Positions 38,006 to 46,692 of a DNA stretch of 64,000 nucleotides are shown here, one piece after another. The stretch is from Kosakonia sacchari SP1 (lineage in GTDB: Bacteria; Pseudomonadota; Gammaproteobacteria; Enterobacterales; Enterobacteriaceae), in the NCBI RefSeq assembly GCF_000300455.3, contig NZ_CP007215.2:1798001-1862000 (forward strand). Direction: 5' to 3'. Both the position numbers and the translations under genes were made by a program. The notes beneath the pieces were generated by a model. That model searched no databases and was not told where the DNA came from. It saw nothing but the letters and a program-made list of their open reading frames with translations. How positions within the stretch are numbered: position 1 is the first letter of the stretch; every line of letters begins with the position of its first letter.

Positions 38006-38938
38006 ATGAATATTATGCATCCAACGTTACGACGTCTTGATCTCAACCTGTTACCTGTTTTCGACGCGGTCTACCGCCACCGTTCTGTGCGCCAGGCGGC
38101 AGAAGAACTGGCGATGAGCACATCTGCGCTCAGCCACGCGCTCTCAAGGCTACGTGTAACGCTCAACGACCCGTTATTTTTCCGGGAAGGGCACCTTATG
38201 TGCCCAAGCGTCTATGCCAGCCAACTTGCGCCCGCGATCGCGTCGGCCTTAGCGCATCTGAACCATGAACTCACCCCGCAAGCGGAATTTAATCCCGCGA
38301 CGACCACAGACTGCTTGCAGGTCGCCATCACTGATTTCACCGCGTTTAGTATTTTTTCCGCGCTGATGGCTGAATTGCAGCACACCGCACCCGGCCTGCG
38401 TTTTGAGTTTCGCTATTTGCCCCATAGCCCGGCGCTCAATGAGCTACTGGCAGGAGAAGTGGATTTCGCGCTGGGGTTTAGCGCGCCGCAGGATAGTCAT
38501 TACGCGGAACTGGACGAGATCGACTGGTTTACCGATGAATATGTCGTTATCAGTAATCAACACAGGCAACAGTTAACGCTGGACGATTACCTTGCCGCGC
38601 GCCACCTGGTGGTGACGCCGTGGAATGAAAGCAAAGGCGTGCTGGATTGTGAACTCGAACGTCTGGGTTATACACGACAGGTGGCGATAAAAACGCCCTC
38701 GATGCTCAGCGCGCCTTTTATTATCGCCGACAGCGATCTGCTGATGGCGCTTCCGCGTTCGGCAGCGGAAAAGTTTAAGCAGGCGGCAAGGATCACCATT
38801 TTTGCACTGCCTTTTACGGTTGCCCCGTTTGAGGTGAAGATTTATTCCCATAAACGCAGCGGCAAGCGAGGAGCGGCACAGTGGTTGCAGAAGGTATTGA
38901 AAGCACTGTCGCATACGCAAACCACGCGCAACACGTAA
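38006..38938 (+). CDS. LysR-family transcriptional regulator
   Basis: The protein has 310 residues. The winged helix is at the N-terminus (FDAVYRHRSVRQAAEELAMSTSALSHALSRLR, about residues 18-49) and the effector domain follows. It belongs to the NodD/PcpR-like branch (RLDLNLLPVFDAVYRHRSV). The divergent acetyltransferase gene is the natural target. ATG 38015 is an alternative start. Confidence 0.85.
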   Translation: MNIMHPTLRRLDLNLLPVFDAVYRHRSVRQAAEELAMSTSALSHALSRLRVTLNDPLFFREGHLMCPSVYASQLAPAIASALAHLNHELTPQAEFNPATTTDCLQVAITDFTAFSIFSALMAELQHTAPGLRFEFRYLPHSPALNELLAGEVDFALGFSAPQDSHYAELDEIDWFTDEYVVISNQHRQQLTLDDYLAARHLVVTPWNESKGVLDCELERLGYTRQVAIKTPSMLSAPFIIADSDLLMALPRSAAEKFKQAARITIFALPFTVAPFEVKIYSHKRSGKRGAAQWLQKVLKALSHTQTTRNT

Positions 38939-39185
38939 AGCCTGCCCGTAAGCCAGACTCTGCGTGGGGCGTACAAAAACGGCGATGTTTCGTTAGTAAA
39001 TGCTGCGGGATTGCCGTTACCTCCCTGTGTTGCCTTCGCGCATGAGTGTGACGGCGTTCTTATTTATTAATAAGACTTTCACCGGATAAATTAACCTGCC
39101 AAAAATAACACTCTATTTATTAATCAGTTACTTTTTCATAACCTTAAAACGGTTAAGTTGTGAAAGATATACAACTTCTATCGAT
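38939..39185. other. Non-coding region before the chemoreceptor gene
   Basis: AT-rich, without a gene I can support. Short repeats of TTATTAAT and a CCTTAAAACGGTTAAG dyad occur near 39141-39157. The possible sigma-28 promoter follows. Confidence 0.35.
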
Positions 39186-39212
39186 TAACTCGTTTTTTTT
39201 TATTTCCGATAT
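39186..39212 (+). promoter_or_regulatory. Possible sigma-28 (FliA) promoter of the chemoreceptor gene
   Basis: TAAC (39186-39189), exactly 15 bases, then TCCGATAT (39205-39212). The FliA consensus is TAAA-N15-GCCGATAA, so 3 of 4 and 6 of 8 positions fit with the correct spacing. The position 75 bases before the start codon suits a chemotaxis gene. Confidence 0.45.
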
Positions 39213-39287
39213 AGAGATAAGGCGCGGTTCGAACGCCCGAAGCCGATGCTGTACCCGCCATATAAAACAACAATAGGTACTCATGCC

Positions 39288-40832
39288 ATGAAACTATCCC
39301 TCGCGCAAAAACTTTGGCTCCCTCTCATCGTGGCACTGGTGTGCCTTGCCGGGACACTGCTCTACAGCTCTTTTACGGTCAAAGAAGACCAACTGGCACT
39401 GCGGAAAAACGAGTTGCAACATGTTTCGCAACTGGCACTCAGTATCGTCAAAACACAGGCCGCGCTGGTTGATAAAGGGGCGCTCACGCAACAGGAAGCG
39501 CAGCAGCGAGCAACCCAGTTAATTAAGGATTTACGCTATGGGGAAACGGGATACTTCACCATTCTGAATACCCAGGCCGAAGTGATTATGCATCCGATCA
39601 ACGCCAAGCTGATTGGTCAGGGACCAAAGGTTGCGGATGCCAATGGTGCCTACATCTTCAAAGATATGGTTGCGGTTACCCGTGATAATCAGGCCGGATT
39701 TACCGCTTACGTTTTCCCCCGTCCCGGTGAGACAGAAGCTCAGCCGAAAATCGCTTACAGCATTCCGTGGACGCCCTGGGGCTGGATCATCACCACCGGT
39801 CTTTATGTGGATGATATCAATGCCGCATTTCGGGTTTCTCTTTATCAGAACCTGATTGAGTTTGTGGCTATCAGTATTTTGTTGTCGGTGATCGTCTATC
39901 TCATCAACCGGGGAACGTTGCTGGCGCTCGGGGGCGAACCTCGTTATGCCGTTGATGTCGCCGCGCGGATTGCCGCCGGGGATCTTTCGCAGACGGTGGA
40001 TAAAAAAGCCGGAGATAACTCAAGCCTGATCCACGAAATGGGTGTGATGCGTGAGCAACTGACCGCCGTGATTAAAGATATCCGTGAAGGGGCGGAGATA
40101 ATTAACACCAGCACTCATGATATTGTTGCAGGAAATCAACAGGTTGCCTCCCATTCTGAGCAGCAGGCGATATCACTGGAACGCACCTCGTCCAGCATGG
40201 AACAGATCACCGCCGCCGTGAAACAAAACGCGGAGAATGCCGGGCAGGCTCGTCATCTGGCGAGTGAAGCCGTGGATATCGCCTCGCGCGGCGGTGTGGT
40301 AATGCAGAGCATGAATGAAACCATGAACGGTATCTCCGAAAGCGCCGGGAAAATCGCGAGCATTATTGAGGTGGTCAATGGCATCGCGTTTCAGACCAAT
40401 ATTCTGGCGCTGAATGCGGCAGTTGAAGCAGCCAGAGCCGGTGAGCAGGGCAGAGGCTTCGCGGTGGTTGCCGGTGAAGTGCGCAGCTTGTCGTTGCGCA
40501 GTTCGCAGGCGGCGCAGGAAATTAAAGGGCTGGTGGAAGAGTCCGTCACTCGGGTTAACAACGGCTCGTCGCAAATCAAAATTGCCGGCAGCAGTATCGA
40601 CGAGATGATTGTAGCGGTGCGGCGCGTGTCGGACATCATGTCGGAAATCTCCGTCGCGACCGACGAGCAGAGTAAAGGCATCAGCCTTGTTAACGAAGCG
40701 ATTGTACAAATTGATGCGGTCACTCAGCAGAACACCGCTCTGGTTCAACATGCGGTATCGGCGGCCAGTGCGCTGGAAGAGCAAACCCGTCGGCTGACAC
40801 AGACTGTGGCCTTTTTTAATACCGGTAGATAA
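39288..40832 (+). CDS. Methyl-accepting chemotaxis protein
   Basis: The 514-residue receptor has an N-terminal membrane helix (about residues 7-27), a periplasmic single-Cache-type domain with [11 protein letters not shown] and [17 protein letters not shown], a second helix (about 187-208), a HAMP domain and a signalling domain. The hairpin tip reads [23 protein letters not shown]..., the conserved contact with CheA and CheW. It ends FFNTGR without the NWETF-type CheR tether. The ligand is probably a small carboxylate, by analogy only. ATG 39288 is preferred to an upstream ATG at 39246. Confidence 0.92.
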   Translation: MKLSLAQKLWLPLIVALVCLAGTLLYSSFTVKEDQLALRKNELQHVSQLALSIVKTQAALVDKGALTQQEAQQRATQLIKDLRYGETGYFTILNTQAEVIMHPINAKLIGQGPKVADANGAYIFKDMVAVTRDNQAGFTAYVFPRPGETEAQPKIAYSIPWTPWGWIITTGLYVDDINAAFRVSLYQNLIEFVAISILLSVIVYLINRGTLLALGGEPRYAVDVAARIAAGDLSQTVDKKAGDNSSLIHEMGVMREQLTAVIKDIREGAEIINTSTHDIVAGNQQVASHSEQQAISLERTSSSMEQITAAVKQNAENAGQARHLASEAVDIASRGGVVMQSMNETMNGISESAGKIASIIEVVNGIAFQTNILALNAAVEAARAGEQGRGFAVVAGEVRSLSLRSSQAAQEIKGLVEESVTRVNNGSSQIKIAGSSIDEMIVAVRRVSDIMSEISVATDEQSKGISLVNEAIVQIDAVTQQNTALVQHAVSAASALEEQTRRLTQTVAFFNTGR

Positions 40833-40850
40833 TAATCGCCGCATTTCTCT

Positions 40851-40876
40851 AACGGGCCTGCACAGGCAGGCCCGTT
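40851..40876 (+). terminator. Terminator of the chemoreceptor gene
   Basis: AACGGGCCTG (40851-40860) and CAGGCCCGTT (40867-40876) form a perfect 10-bp stem with a 6-base loop, followed by AATCTTTAT. Confidence 0.85.
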
Positions 40877-41149
40877 AATCTTTATCTCGACCAGCCTCGT
40901 CATGGCAGGCAAACCCGCACACGCAATACGGCACTTAATATTCTCTTTTACTGCGGCGAACCGCGTTTATTCCTGTACCGGCAAGCGTAATTCCTGAGCG
41001 CAGCAATGCGGCTGGTCAGGAATACCTCAAAAAACGAGAGGGTTGAAAATCGCGGCTGGTGCCAGGCGAGCAAACGCTTATCTGTCGAAGCAACCTTCTG
41101 TCTGAATGAAAGGTGAGTGGTTTTGCGTACTGTCAGTAGAAAAACAAAA
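40877..41149. other. Non-coding stretch before tRNA-Asn copy 3
   Basis: About 270 bases without a credible gene, RNA motif or repeat. Confidence 0.35.
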
Positions 41150-41169
41150 AGCCTGCTTAAAAGCAGGCT
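41150..41169 (-). terminator. Terminator of tRNA-Asn copy 3
   Basis: The same AGCCTGCTTAAAAGCAGGCT hairpin as at the other copies. Confidence 0.88.
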
Positions 41170-41179
41170 TTTTTAAATC

Positions 41180-41255
41180 TGGCTCCTCTGACTGGACTCG
41201 AACCAGTGACATACGGATTAACAGTCCGCCGTTCTACCGACTGAACTACAGAGGA
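41180..41255 (-). tRNA. asn: tRNA-Asn (GTT), copy 3
   Basis: A 76-base tRNA with encoded CCA, identical to the other copies. It lies upstream of nac, as asnV does in E. coli. Confidence 0.97.
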
Positions 41256-41380
41256 ATCGTGTGAACGGGGCGAATATTAGCGATGCCCCAGGCCCTTGTC
41301 AAAGCCTGGATCGTTCTGTGGCGATCGTTTGCTGACTATTTCAGCAATCTGCTGTCGCGATAAGCACTTAAACGCGCATT

Positions 41381-41397
41381 TGCACCAAAATTGTGCA
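41381..41397 (+). promoter_or_regulatory. NtrC binding site (enhancer) for nac
   Basis: TGCACCAAAATTGTGCA matches the NtrC consensus TGCACYANNNTGGTGCA with one mismatch. Its centre is about 150 bases before the expected nac transcription start, a typical enhancer distance. Confidence 0.82.
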
Positions 41398-41513
41398 ATA
41401 AGTCTTTCGTGGGGCATCATACAAACCACTGTTTCAGTAATAATTCCCCCGGTTGTAATTAGAATCTCTTATTATCCAGCCTGTTAGCGCCTTTCATTTT
41501 GCCTAACTAAAAC

Positions 41514-41529
41514 TGGCAAGCATATTGCA
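41514..41529 (+). promoter_or_regulatory. Sigma-54 promoter of nac
   Basis: TGGCAAG-CATA-TTGCA fits the -24/-12 pattern TGGCACG-N4-TTGCW with one mismatch. It lies about 57 bases before the nac start. With the NtrC site upstream, nac should be induced by nitrogen limitation. Confidence 0.88.
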
Positions 41530-41585
41530 ACTCTCCTGACAACATCACATCCGGCGTTGGCACTGGTATCCGTACAGGAGGCAAA

Positions 41586-42503
41586 ATGAACTTAAGACGA
41601 CTGAAATACTTCGTAAAAATCGTCGATATTGGAAGCCTGACTCAGGCAGCCGAAGTATTACATATTGCGCAGCCCGCGCTGAGCCAGCAGGTTGCCACTC
41701 TGGAAGGCGAGCTGGATCAGCAATTACTTATTCGCACCAAACGCGGCGTGACGCCGACAGAAGCGGGCAAAATCCTCTACACCCATGCACGGACGATTTT
41801 GCGCCAGTGCGAACAGGCGCAACTGGCGGTAAACAATGTCGGTCAATGCCTGCGGGGACAAGTCTCCATTGGCCTGGCGCCGGGCACTGCCGCGTCTTCC
41901 GTCACCATGCCGTTGTTGCAGGCGGTACGTAACGAGTTGCCGGAAGTCATGGTCTATCTGCATGAAAATAGCGGCACAACGCTGAACGATAAATTGCTCA
42001 GCGGTCAACTGGATATGGCAGTGCTGTATGAACGCGCGCCTGGCGCGGGGATTAACAGCCTGCCGCTGTTAAAAGAGGATTTGTATCTGGTGGGCACGCG
42101 TGACTGCCCAGGCCAGAGCGTCGATCTGACAGCGGTTGCCGATATGAATCTTTTCCTGCCGCGCGATTACAGCGCCGTCCGTTTGCGTGTTGATGAAGCG
42201 TTTTCGCTGCGTCGGTTGACCGCGAAAATCATTGGCGAAATTGAGTCGATCGCCACGCTGACGGCGGCGATTGCCAGCGGAATGGGCGTGACGGTGCTGC
42301 CGGAGTCTGCCGCGCGTTCGCTGTGCGCCGCGACGAACGGCTGGATGGCGCGTATCACCACGCCTTCGATGAACTTGCCATTGTCATTGAACGTTTCCGC
42401 GCGCGGCACACTCTCGCCGCAGGCGCAAGCGGTGAAAGATATTTTAATGTCGTTAGTCAGCCGCCCGGCGATGGAAAGCCATGAGTTGCAGCTGGTGAGT
42501 TAA
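41586..42503 (+). CDS. nac: Nac, nitrogen assimilation control LysR-type regulator
   Basis: The 305-residue protein has the LysR winged helix at the N-terminus (GSLTQAAEVLHIAQPALSQQVATLE, about residues 18-42). Nac links sigma-54-dependent nitrogen control to sigma-70 promoters such as hut, put and gdh, and acts without a coinducer. The length, the sigma-54 promoter and the position before cbl match the known gene. GGAGG lies 6 bases before the start. Confidence 0.94.
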   Translation: MNLRRLKYFVKIVDIGSLTQAAEVLHIAQPALSQQVATLEGELDQQLLIRTKRGVTPTEAGKILYTHARTILRQCEQAQLAVNNVGQCLRGQVSIGLAPGTAASSVTMPLLQAVRNELPEVMVYLHENSGTTLNDKLLSGQLDMAVLYERAPGAGINSLPLLKEDLYLVGTRDCPGQSVDLTAVADMNLFLPRDYSAVRLRVDEAFSLRRLTAKIIGEIESIATLTAAIASGMGVTVLPESAARSLCAATNGWMARITTPSMNLPLSLNVSARGTLSPQAQAVKDILMSLVSRPAMESHELQLVS

Positions 42504-42607
42504 GCATTATTCCTTAATGGAATAAGATGCTGGTTTTTATTATTTGTTCTGCCTGGCCGCAGACTTTAACAATATCGTCATGTCTGACAGGCCAGGAGCA
42601 GCAAAGG

Positions 42608-43558
42608 GTGAATTTCCAGCAACTCAAAATTATCCGCGAGGCGGCGCGGCGGGATTACAACCTGACCGAAGTCGCCAACATGCTTTACACGTCACAATCC
42701 GGCGTGAGCCGCCATATTCGTGAGCTTGAAGAAGAGCTGGGGATTGAGATTTTTATCCGTCGCGGCAAACGTTTGTTGGGCATGACGGAACCCGGTAAAG
42801 CGCTGCTGGTGATTGCCGAGCGCATTCTTAACGAAGCGAGCAATGTGCGCAGGCTCGCCGATCTCTTTACCAATGACACCTCTGGCGTGCTGACCATTGC
42901 CACGACGCATACCCAGGCGCGCTACAGCTTGCCCTCGGTGATAAAAGCGTTTCGCGCACTGTTCCCGGAAGTGCGGCTGGAGTTGATTCAGGGCACCCCG
43001 CAAGAGATTGAATCTCTGTTGCATGACGGTGGCGCAGACATCGGCATTGCCAGCGAACGCTTAAGCAATGACAGCTCACTCGTGGCGTTTCCCTGGTTTC
43101 GCTGGCATCACAGTTTGCTGGTGCCCGCCGATCACCCGCTGGCACAATCCTCACCGCTAACACTCGAAGATATCAGTCGCTGGCCGCTTATCACTTATCG
43201 GCAGGGGATCACCGGGCGTTCGCGTATTGATGAAGCGTTTGGTCGCAAAGGGTTAATCCCGGATGTGGTGTTGAGCGCGCAGGATTCCGATGTTATCAAA
43301 ACCTATGTCGAGCTGGGGCTGGGTGTCGGGCTGGTGGCGGAGCAATCGAGCGGCGAAAACGAAGAGGGCAAACTGGTGCGGCTGGATACGCAACACCTGT
43401 TTGATGCCAATACCGTCTGGTTAGGGTTAAAACGCGGCCAGTTACAGCGAAATTATGTCTGGCGTTTTATTGAGCTGTGTAACGCCGGGTTGTCGGTAGA
43501 AGATATCAAACGTCAGGTGATGGAGCCGGATGAAGCGGCGATCGATTACCAGATTTAA
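42608..43558 (+). CDS. cbl: Cbl, LysR-type regulator of sulfate-starvation genes
   Basis: The 316-residue protein is close to E. coli Cbl and related to CysB, with the N-terminal helix-turn-helix NLTEVANMLYTSQSGVSRHIRELEE. It activates genes for using organosulfur compounds and senses adenosine phosphosulfate. The start is GTG 42608 just after AAAGG; the frame is open further upstream, but the family begins at NFQQLKIIREA. It is 104 bases after nac on the same strand, so partial cotranscription is likely. Confidence 0.93.
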   Translation: MNFQQLKIIREAARRDYNLTEVANMLYTSQSGVSRHIRELEEELGIEIFIRRGKRLLGMTEPGKALLVIAERILNEASNVRRLADLFTNDTSGVLTIATTHTQARYSLPSVIKAFRALFPEVRLELIQGTPQEIESLLHDGGADIGIASERLSNDSSLVAFPWFRWHHSLLVPADHPLAQSSPLTLEDISRWPLITYRQGITGRSRIDEAFGRKGLIPDVVLSAQDSDVIKTYVELGLGVGLVAEQSSGENEEGKLVRLDTQHLFDANTVWLGLKRGQLQRNYVWRFIELCNAGLSVEDIKRQVMEPDEAAIDYQI

Positions 43559-43574
43559 CGCTGGTCATGAGCAA

Positions 43575-43605
43575 CAAAGCCCCCGCATGCGGAGGCTTTG
43601 TTTTT
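43575..43605. terminator. Bidirectional terminator between cbl and shiA
   Basis: CAAAGCCCCCGCATGCGGAGGCTTTG is a long stem followed by TTTTTATT on the plus strand; it serves convergent genes. Confidence 0.85.
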
Positions 43606-44929
43606 ATTGATGCGCGTGCGGTGGTGTTTTCATCAGCATCGCTGTCAGGGCGGAGAGCAAACAGCCTGCCAGTAGATAAATGGCGACGGCATGCCACTCG
43701 CCGCCGGAAAAGTTCAGCAGTGCGGCGGCAATAAAGGGCGTAAAACCGCCGCCGACCACGCTGGCGACCTGGTAACCGACGCCCGCGCCGCTGTAGCGAT
43801 AACCCGCGCCGAACATTTCGGTGAACATCGGCTGCTGTACGCAAACCACCATATCGTGAGCGATATTGGCCAGCAGTAACGAGAAGATTACTACCCCGAG
43901 AATGGAGCGCGCTTCCAGTGCCATAAAGAACGGGAACGCGCTCAACGCGCCGAGCAATGCGCCGGTGATGTAGATGCGCCGCCGTCCATAACGATCCGCC
44001 ATCCAGGCGAATAACGGAATGGTCAGGCAACTTATCCCGCCGACCAGCAAGCCGATATTGAGAAACAGCTCACGCGGTAAACCCAGATTTTGTGTCGAGT
44101 AGTTCAGCGCAAAGGCGGTGACGATATACATGGTCAGCAGTTCGCACAGGCGCAGGGCGATTATTTTCAAAAACGCGCCCGGATGGCGAAACAGCGCTTC
44201 AAATACTGGCGGGCGTTTTTTTATCTGCGCCGGCTGTTGCGTCTGCACTCGTTCAAACTCGGCGGACTCTGCCATGCCGTTACGCACCCATAGCGCACCG
44301 AGCACCAGTACAATGCTGAACAAGAAAGGCAGACGCCAGCCCCAGCTCAGAAACTGTTCGTTGGTAGTCAGGCTGCTGATAAGGGACACAAGACCTGTGG
44401 AGAGCAACAACCCGACGCCATACCCGACCTGAACGCCGCTACTGTAGAAGGCTTTTTTCCCGGAGGGGGCGCTTTCGACCGCCAGCAGCGCCGCGCCGCC
44501 CCATTCGCCACCAACGGCGAAACCCTGGATGGCGCGCAGGATGACCAATAATGCCGGTGCCCACCAGCCAATGGTGGCAAAAGAGGGGAGAATGCCAATA
44601 CAGGCTGTGGCGATGCCCATCATCCAGACCGTCATCATCAGCATTCGCTTGCGACCGAGACGATCGCCGAAATGACCAAAAACAATACCGCCGAGCGGGC
44701 GGAATAAAAATCCAACACCAAAGGTGGCGAAAGCGGCGAGCGTGCCCATTGCCGGGTCTATCTGCGGAAAAAACTCGCTGTTAAACACCAGCGCAGCGGT
44801 GATGCCATACAGTAAAAAATCAAACCAGTCGACTACTGCGCCGGCGAAGCTGCCCCAGGCCGCTCGGCGGGCGCGATTGAGTGGCGGTGCCTCTTCATCG
44901 GGGCGGGTTGTGATGAGCGTGGAGTCCAT
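43604..44929 (-). CDS. shiA: ShiA, shikimate:H+ symporter
   Basis: The 441-residue major-facilitator protein has twelve hydrophobic segments and the metabolite:H+ symporter signatures VVDWFDFLLYGITAAL, GHFGDRLGRKRML and GFAVGGEWGGAALL. It is highly similar to E. coli ShiA, which imports shikimate and dehydroshikimate. In E. coli it adjoins amn; here it follows nac-cbl. A secreted chorismate mutase gene lies 350 bases upstream on the same strand. Confidence 0.94.
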   Translation of the reverse strand: MDSTLITTRPDEEAPPLNRARRAAWGSFAGAVVDWFDFLLYGITAALVFNSEFFPQIDPAMGTLAAFATFGVGFLFRPLGGIVFGHFGDRLGRKRMLMMTVWMMGIATACIGILPSFATIGWWAPALLVILRAIQGFAVGGEWGGAALLAVESAPSGKKAFYSSGVQVGYGVGLLLSTGLVSLISSLTTNEQFLSWGWRLPFLFSIVLVLGALWVRNGMAESAEFERVQTQQPAQIKKRPPVFEALFRHPGAFLKIIALRLCELLTMYIVTAFALNYSTQNLGLPRELFLNIGLLVGGISCLTIPLFAWMADRYGRRRIYITGALLGALSAFPFFMALEARSILGVVIFSLLLANIAHDMVVCVQQPMFTEMFGAGYRYSGAGVGYQVASVVGGGFTPFIAAALLNFSGGEWHAVAIYLLAGCLLSALTAMLMKTPPHAHQ

Positions 44930-45134
44930 AGTTGTTCTGTCCGTTCCTCAAAAATGCAAAATTTTCTAGTTTTAATAGGGAGAAAAGGTTACTCACATCG
45001 TACACAGCCAAAAAAAGCCGTTATTGAGACTACAGCGACAGCGGACAGGTGAAAACTCTTTTGCAGAGCGGGCGGCATGAAAGGGGGAATTTAACTCAGG
45101 GGGCGTTAATGCGCAGAAGATTATTCGGTTGTTG

Positions 45135-45260
45135 TATGATTTGAGTGCGTGGCATTCGGTCGGCCGATGTTAAACCGCAGGCTCCGTCTACAAAGCGTTA
45201 TCTTCCTGGCAGATGCCCGACCTGTCATGCGCACTGGCAGGTCGGGCATTTGTGTTTTTT
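45135..45260 (+). ncRNA. Candidate small RNA gene upstream of shiA
   Basis: A strong terminator stands on the plus strand without any plus-strand gene before it: ATGCCCGACCTG (45213-45224) pairs with CAGGTCGGGCAT (45238-45249), followed by TTGTGTTTTTT. A good -10 (TATGAT, 45135-45140) lies upstream, although the -35 is poor. The transcript would be about 110 bases. I do not recognise it as a known RNA. Both neighbours are on the minus strand, so this is an orphan unit. Evidence is structural only. Confidence 0.35.
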
Positions 45261-45281
45261 CATCGCGAACGGCATTTGCGA

Positions 45282-45827
45282 CTAACGTGCACGATGAATA
45301 AGGCGTAAGGCGGCAAGGAGGTTATTTTTATCCGCTTCGCTAAGATTCGGAGCCATAATTTGTGCCGACAGCCATGCGGTGTCTGCTTCAGTGAAAGGAC
45401 CGGTAAGCAACCGCTGGCTGATGGCGGTGAGCAACTGGCTATCCAGTTGATTTATCTGTTGCCGGGTTGCGTCCAGACTTCTGACAGTGCTGTTGGCATC
45501 CGGTGTGGCTAACCAGTCGGCCAGATAGCGATACTGAACGGCTTTGCTGGCATTCATCAACGCGCGGAAAAAAGGCTCCACGGAGCGGGGATCCAGACCC
45601 GCGTCCTGGGCATTTTTCACCGCTTCTGCCAGTACTTTTTGCTCCCGCTCAAGATCTTCTACGGGGGAATGGTGCTGTGCCTTATAACTGGCGACGTCTT
45701 TCATTATCAGCATGCGTTCATTGAGCGCAGATGAAAGTGTGCTAAGCGACACCGATGCGACGGAACCTGCAAAAACATTGCCGCACATGAACAGTGATGA
45801 AAGGAAAACAACCGCAGACTGGAACAT
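45282..45827 (-). CDS. aroQ: Periplasmic chorismate mutase (AroQ gamma class)
   Basis: The 181-residue protein has a signal peptide (FQSAVVFLSSLFMCGNVFA-G) and the helical fold of secreted chorismate mutases: LSSALNERMLIMKDVASYKAQ with key Arg and Lys, then DLEREQ and the FFRALMNASKAVQYRYLADW stretch. It converts chorismate to prephenate in the periplasm, for a separate phenylalanine route whose role is debated. ATG 45827 is preferred to the TTG one codon before it, with GGAGGG 8 bases upstream. The leader contains a terminator. Confidence 0.9.
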   Translation of the reverse strand: MFQSAVVFLSSLFMCGNVFAGSVASVSLSTLSSALNERMLIMKDVASYKAQHHSPVEDLEREQKVLAEAVKNAQDAGLDPRSVEPFFRALMNASKAVQYRYLADWLATPDANSTVRSLDATRQQINQLDSQLLTAISQRLLTGPFTEADTAWLSAQIMAPNLSEADKNNLLAALRLIHRAR

Positions 45828-45842
45828 CAACTTACCCTCCTG

Positions 45843-45920
45843 TCAAAACCCAAAAAAAAGCCGTTCTCGGGGAAGAACGGCGAATCGACCATCACGGCTA
45901 AAATCACTAACACGATTCAT
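45843..45920 (-). CDS. Possible leader peptide of aroQ, 25 residues
   Basis: A minus-strand frame begins at ATG 45920 and ends at TGA 45843, 16 bases before the aroQ start codon. It has five Phe codons in 25, three of them in the last five residues (FFGF-stop). It runs straight through the terminator hairpin, unlike classical leaders, and has no clear Shine-Dalgarno sequence. It may be chance; it is recorded because the terminator suggests attenuation. Confidence 0.25.
   Translation of the reverse strand: MNRVSDFSRDGRFAVLPRERLFFGF
45852..45881 (-). terminator. Intrinsic terminator inside the aroQ leader (putative attenuator)
   Basis: On the minus strand GCCGTTCT-TCCCCG-AGAACGGC is an 8-bp stem followed immediately by eight T. 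It lies only 25 bases upstream of the aroQ start. The next gene upstream is divergent, so this terminator has no other transcript to end. Confidence 0.75.
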
Positions 45921-46120
45921 ATTCTATTAGTTACGTTAATGAATTATTTCCTGACGGTCGTTTTATGTAAGTAAATGAAACGATGTAAATAAGGTACAAA
46001 GAATGGGGGGCAGCATGAAAATTGTGCTGATGCATTCGGGATGTACAATATGAGGCGCGGGAACGCCTGAAGCTATCGTGTCGATCAGGCTTAACGCTTG
46101 TTACCATTGGGAACATTCAG

Positions 46121-46633
46121 ATGACAGATATCATAATCAGACTAGCTCGAAGCGAGCACCTGGCAGCGTTAAGAGCCATTGAACTTGCCTCGTTTGAAAC
46201 GCTGCGCGAGGCGGGCGCGGTAAGCGGATCTCCTGTCGCTAGCAGCCTGGAAGATTTGCGCGAGCTATGCAGGAAAGGGATGTTACTCGTTGCTTTCGCG
46301 CCGGACGATATTCCCGTCGGGTTTGCCGGCGCCGTGATCACGGAAAACTGGCTGCACATTGCCGAAGCGGATGTTCACCCGAATTGGCAGCGGCAGGGCA
46401 TTGGCCGACGCCTGATGCAAGCGCTTTTGTCGGCAGGCAAAGCGCGTGGTTTAAACGGCGCCTCGTTGACGACCGATCGTGATGCGCCCTTCAACGCGCC
46501 GTTTTACGCTTCGCTGGGTTTTGCCATCGTTGAAGGCAGCGCCATTTCACCCCGGCTAAAAGCGGTGCTTGCCGAGGAAACCCTCGCCGGGTTGGATCCA
46601 AAACGCCGGGTTGCCATGCAATTATTGTATTGA
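46121..46633 (+). CDS. GNAT-family N-acetyltransferase
   Basis: The 170-residue protein has the acetyl-CoA loop VHPNWQRQGIGRRLMQALLS (about residues 86-105) and the usual tail APFYASLGF. It is similar to RimI-like small-molecule or peptide acetylases, but the substrate is unknown. It is divergent from aroQ and convergent with the metallo-hydrolase gene. Confidence 0.83.
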   Translation: MTDIIIRLARSEHLAALRAIELASFETLREAGAVSGSPVASSLEDLRELCRKGMLLVAFAPDDIPVGFAGAVITENWLHIAEADVHPNWQRQGIGRRLMQALLSAGKARGLNGASLTTDRDAPFNAPFYASLGFAIVEGSAISPRLKAVLAEETLAGLDPKRRVAMQLLY

Positions 46634-46692
46634 AATCAATGGGCGCAGTGCTTTATCCGCAAGCGTGTGCGGACGAATAGATAAACCATTGC

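Larger units (their letters stand above)
41142..41310. repeat. Long repeat carrying tRNA-Asn copy 3 (inverted relative to copy 2)
   Basis: This is the partner of the repeat at about 31459-31625. It includes the terminator (41150-41169), the tRNA and the promoter (complements of 41297-41302 and 41274-41279). Confidence 0.85.
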
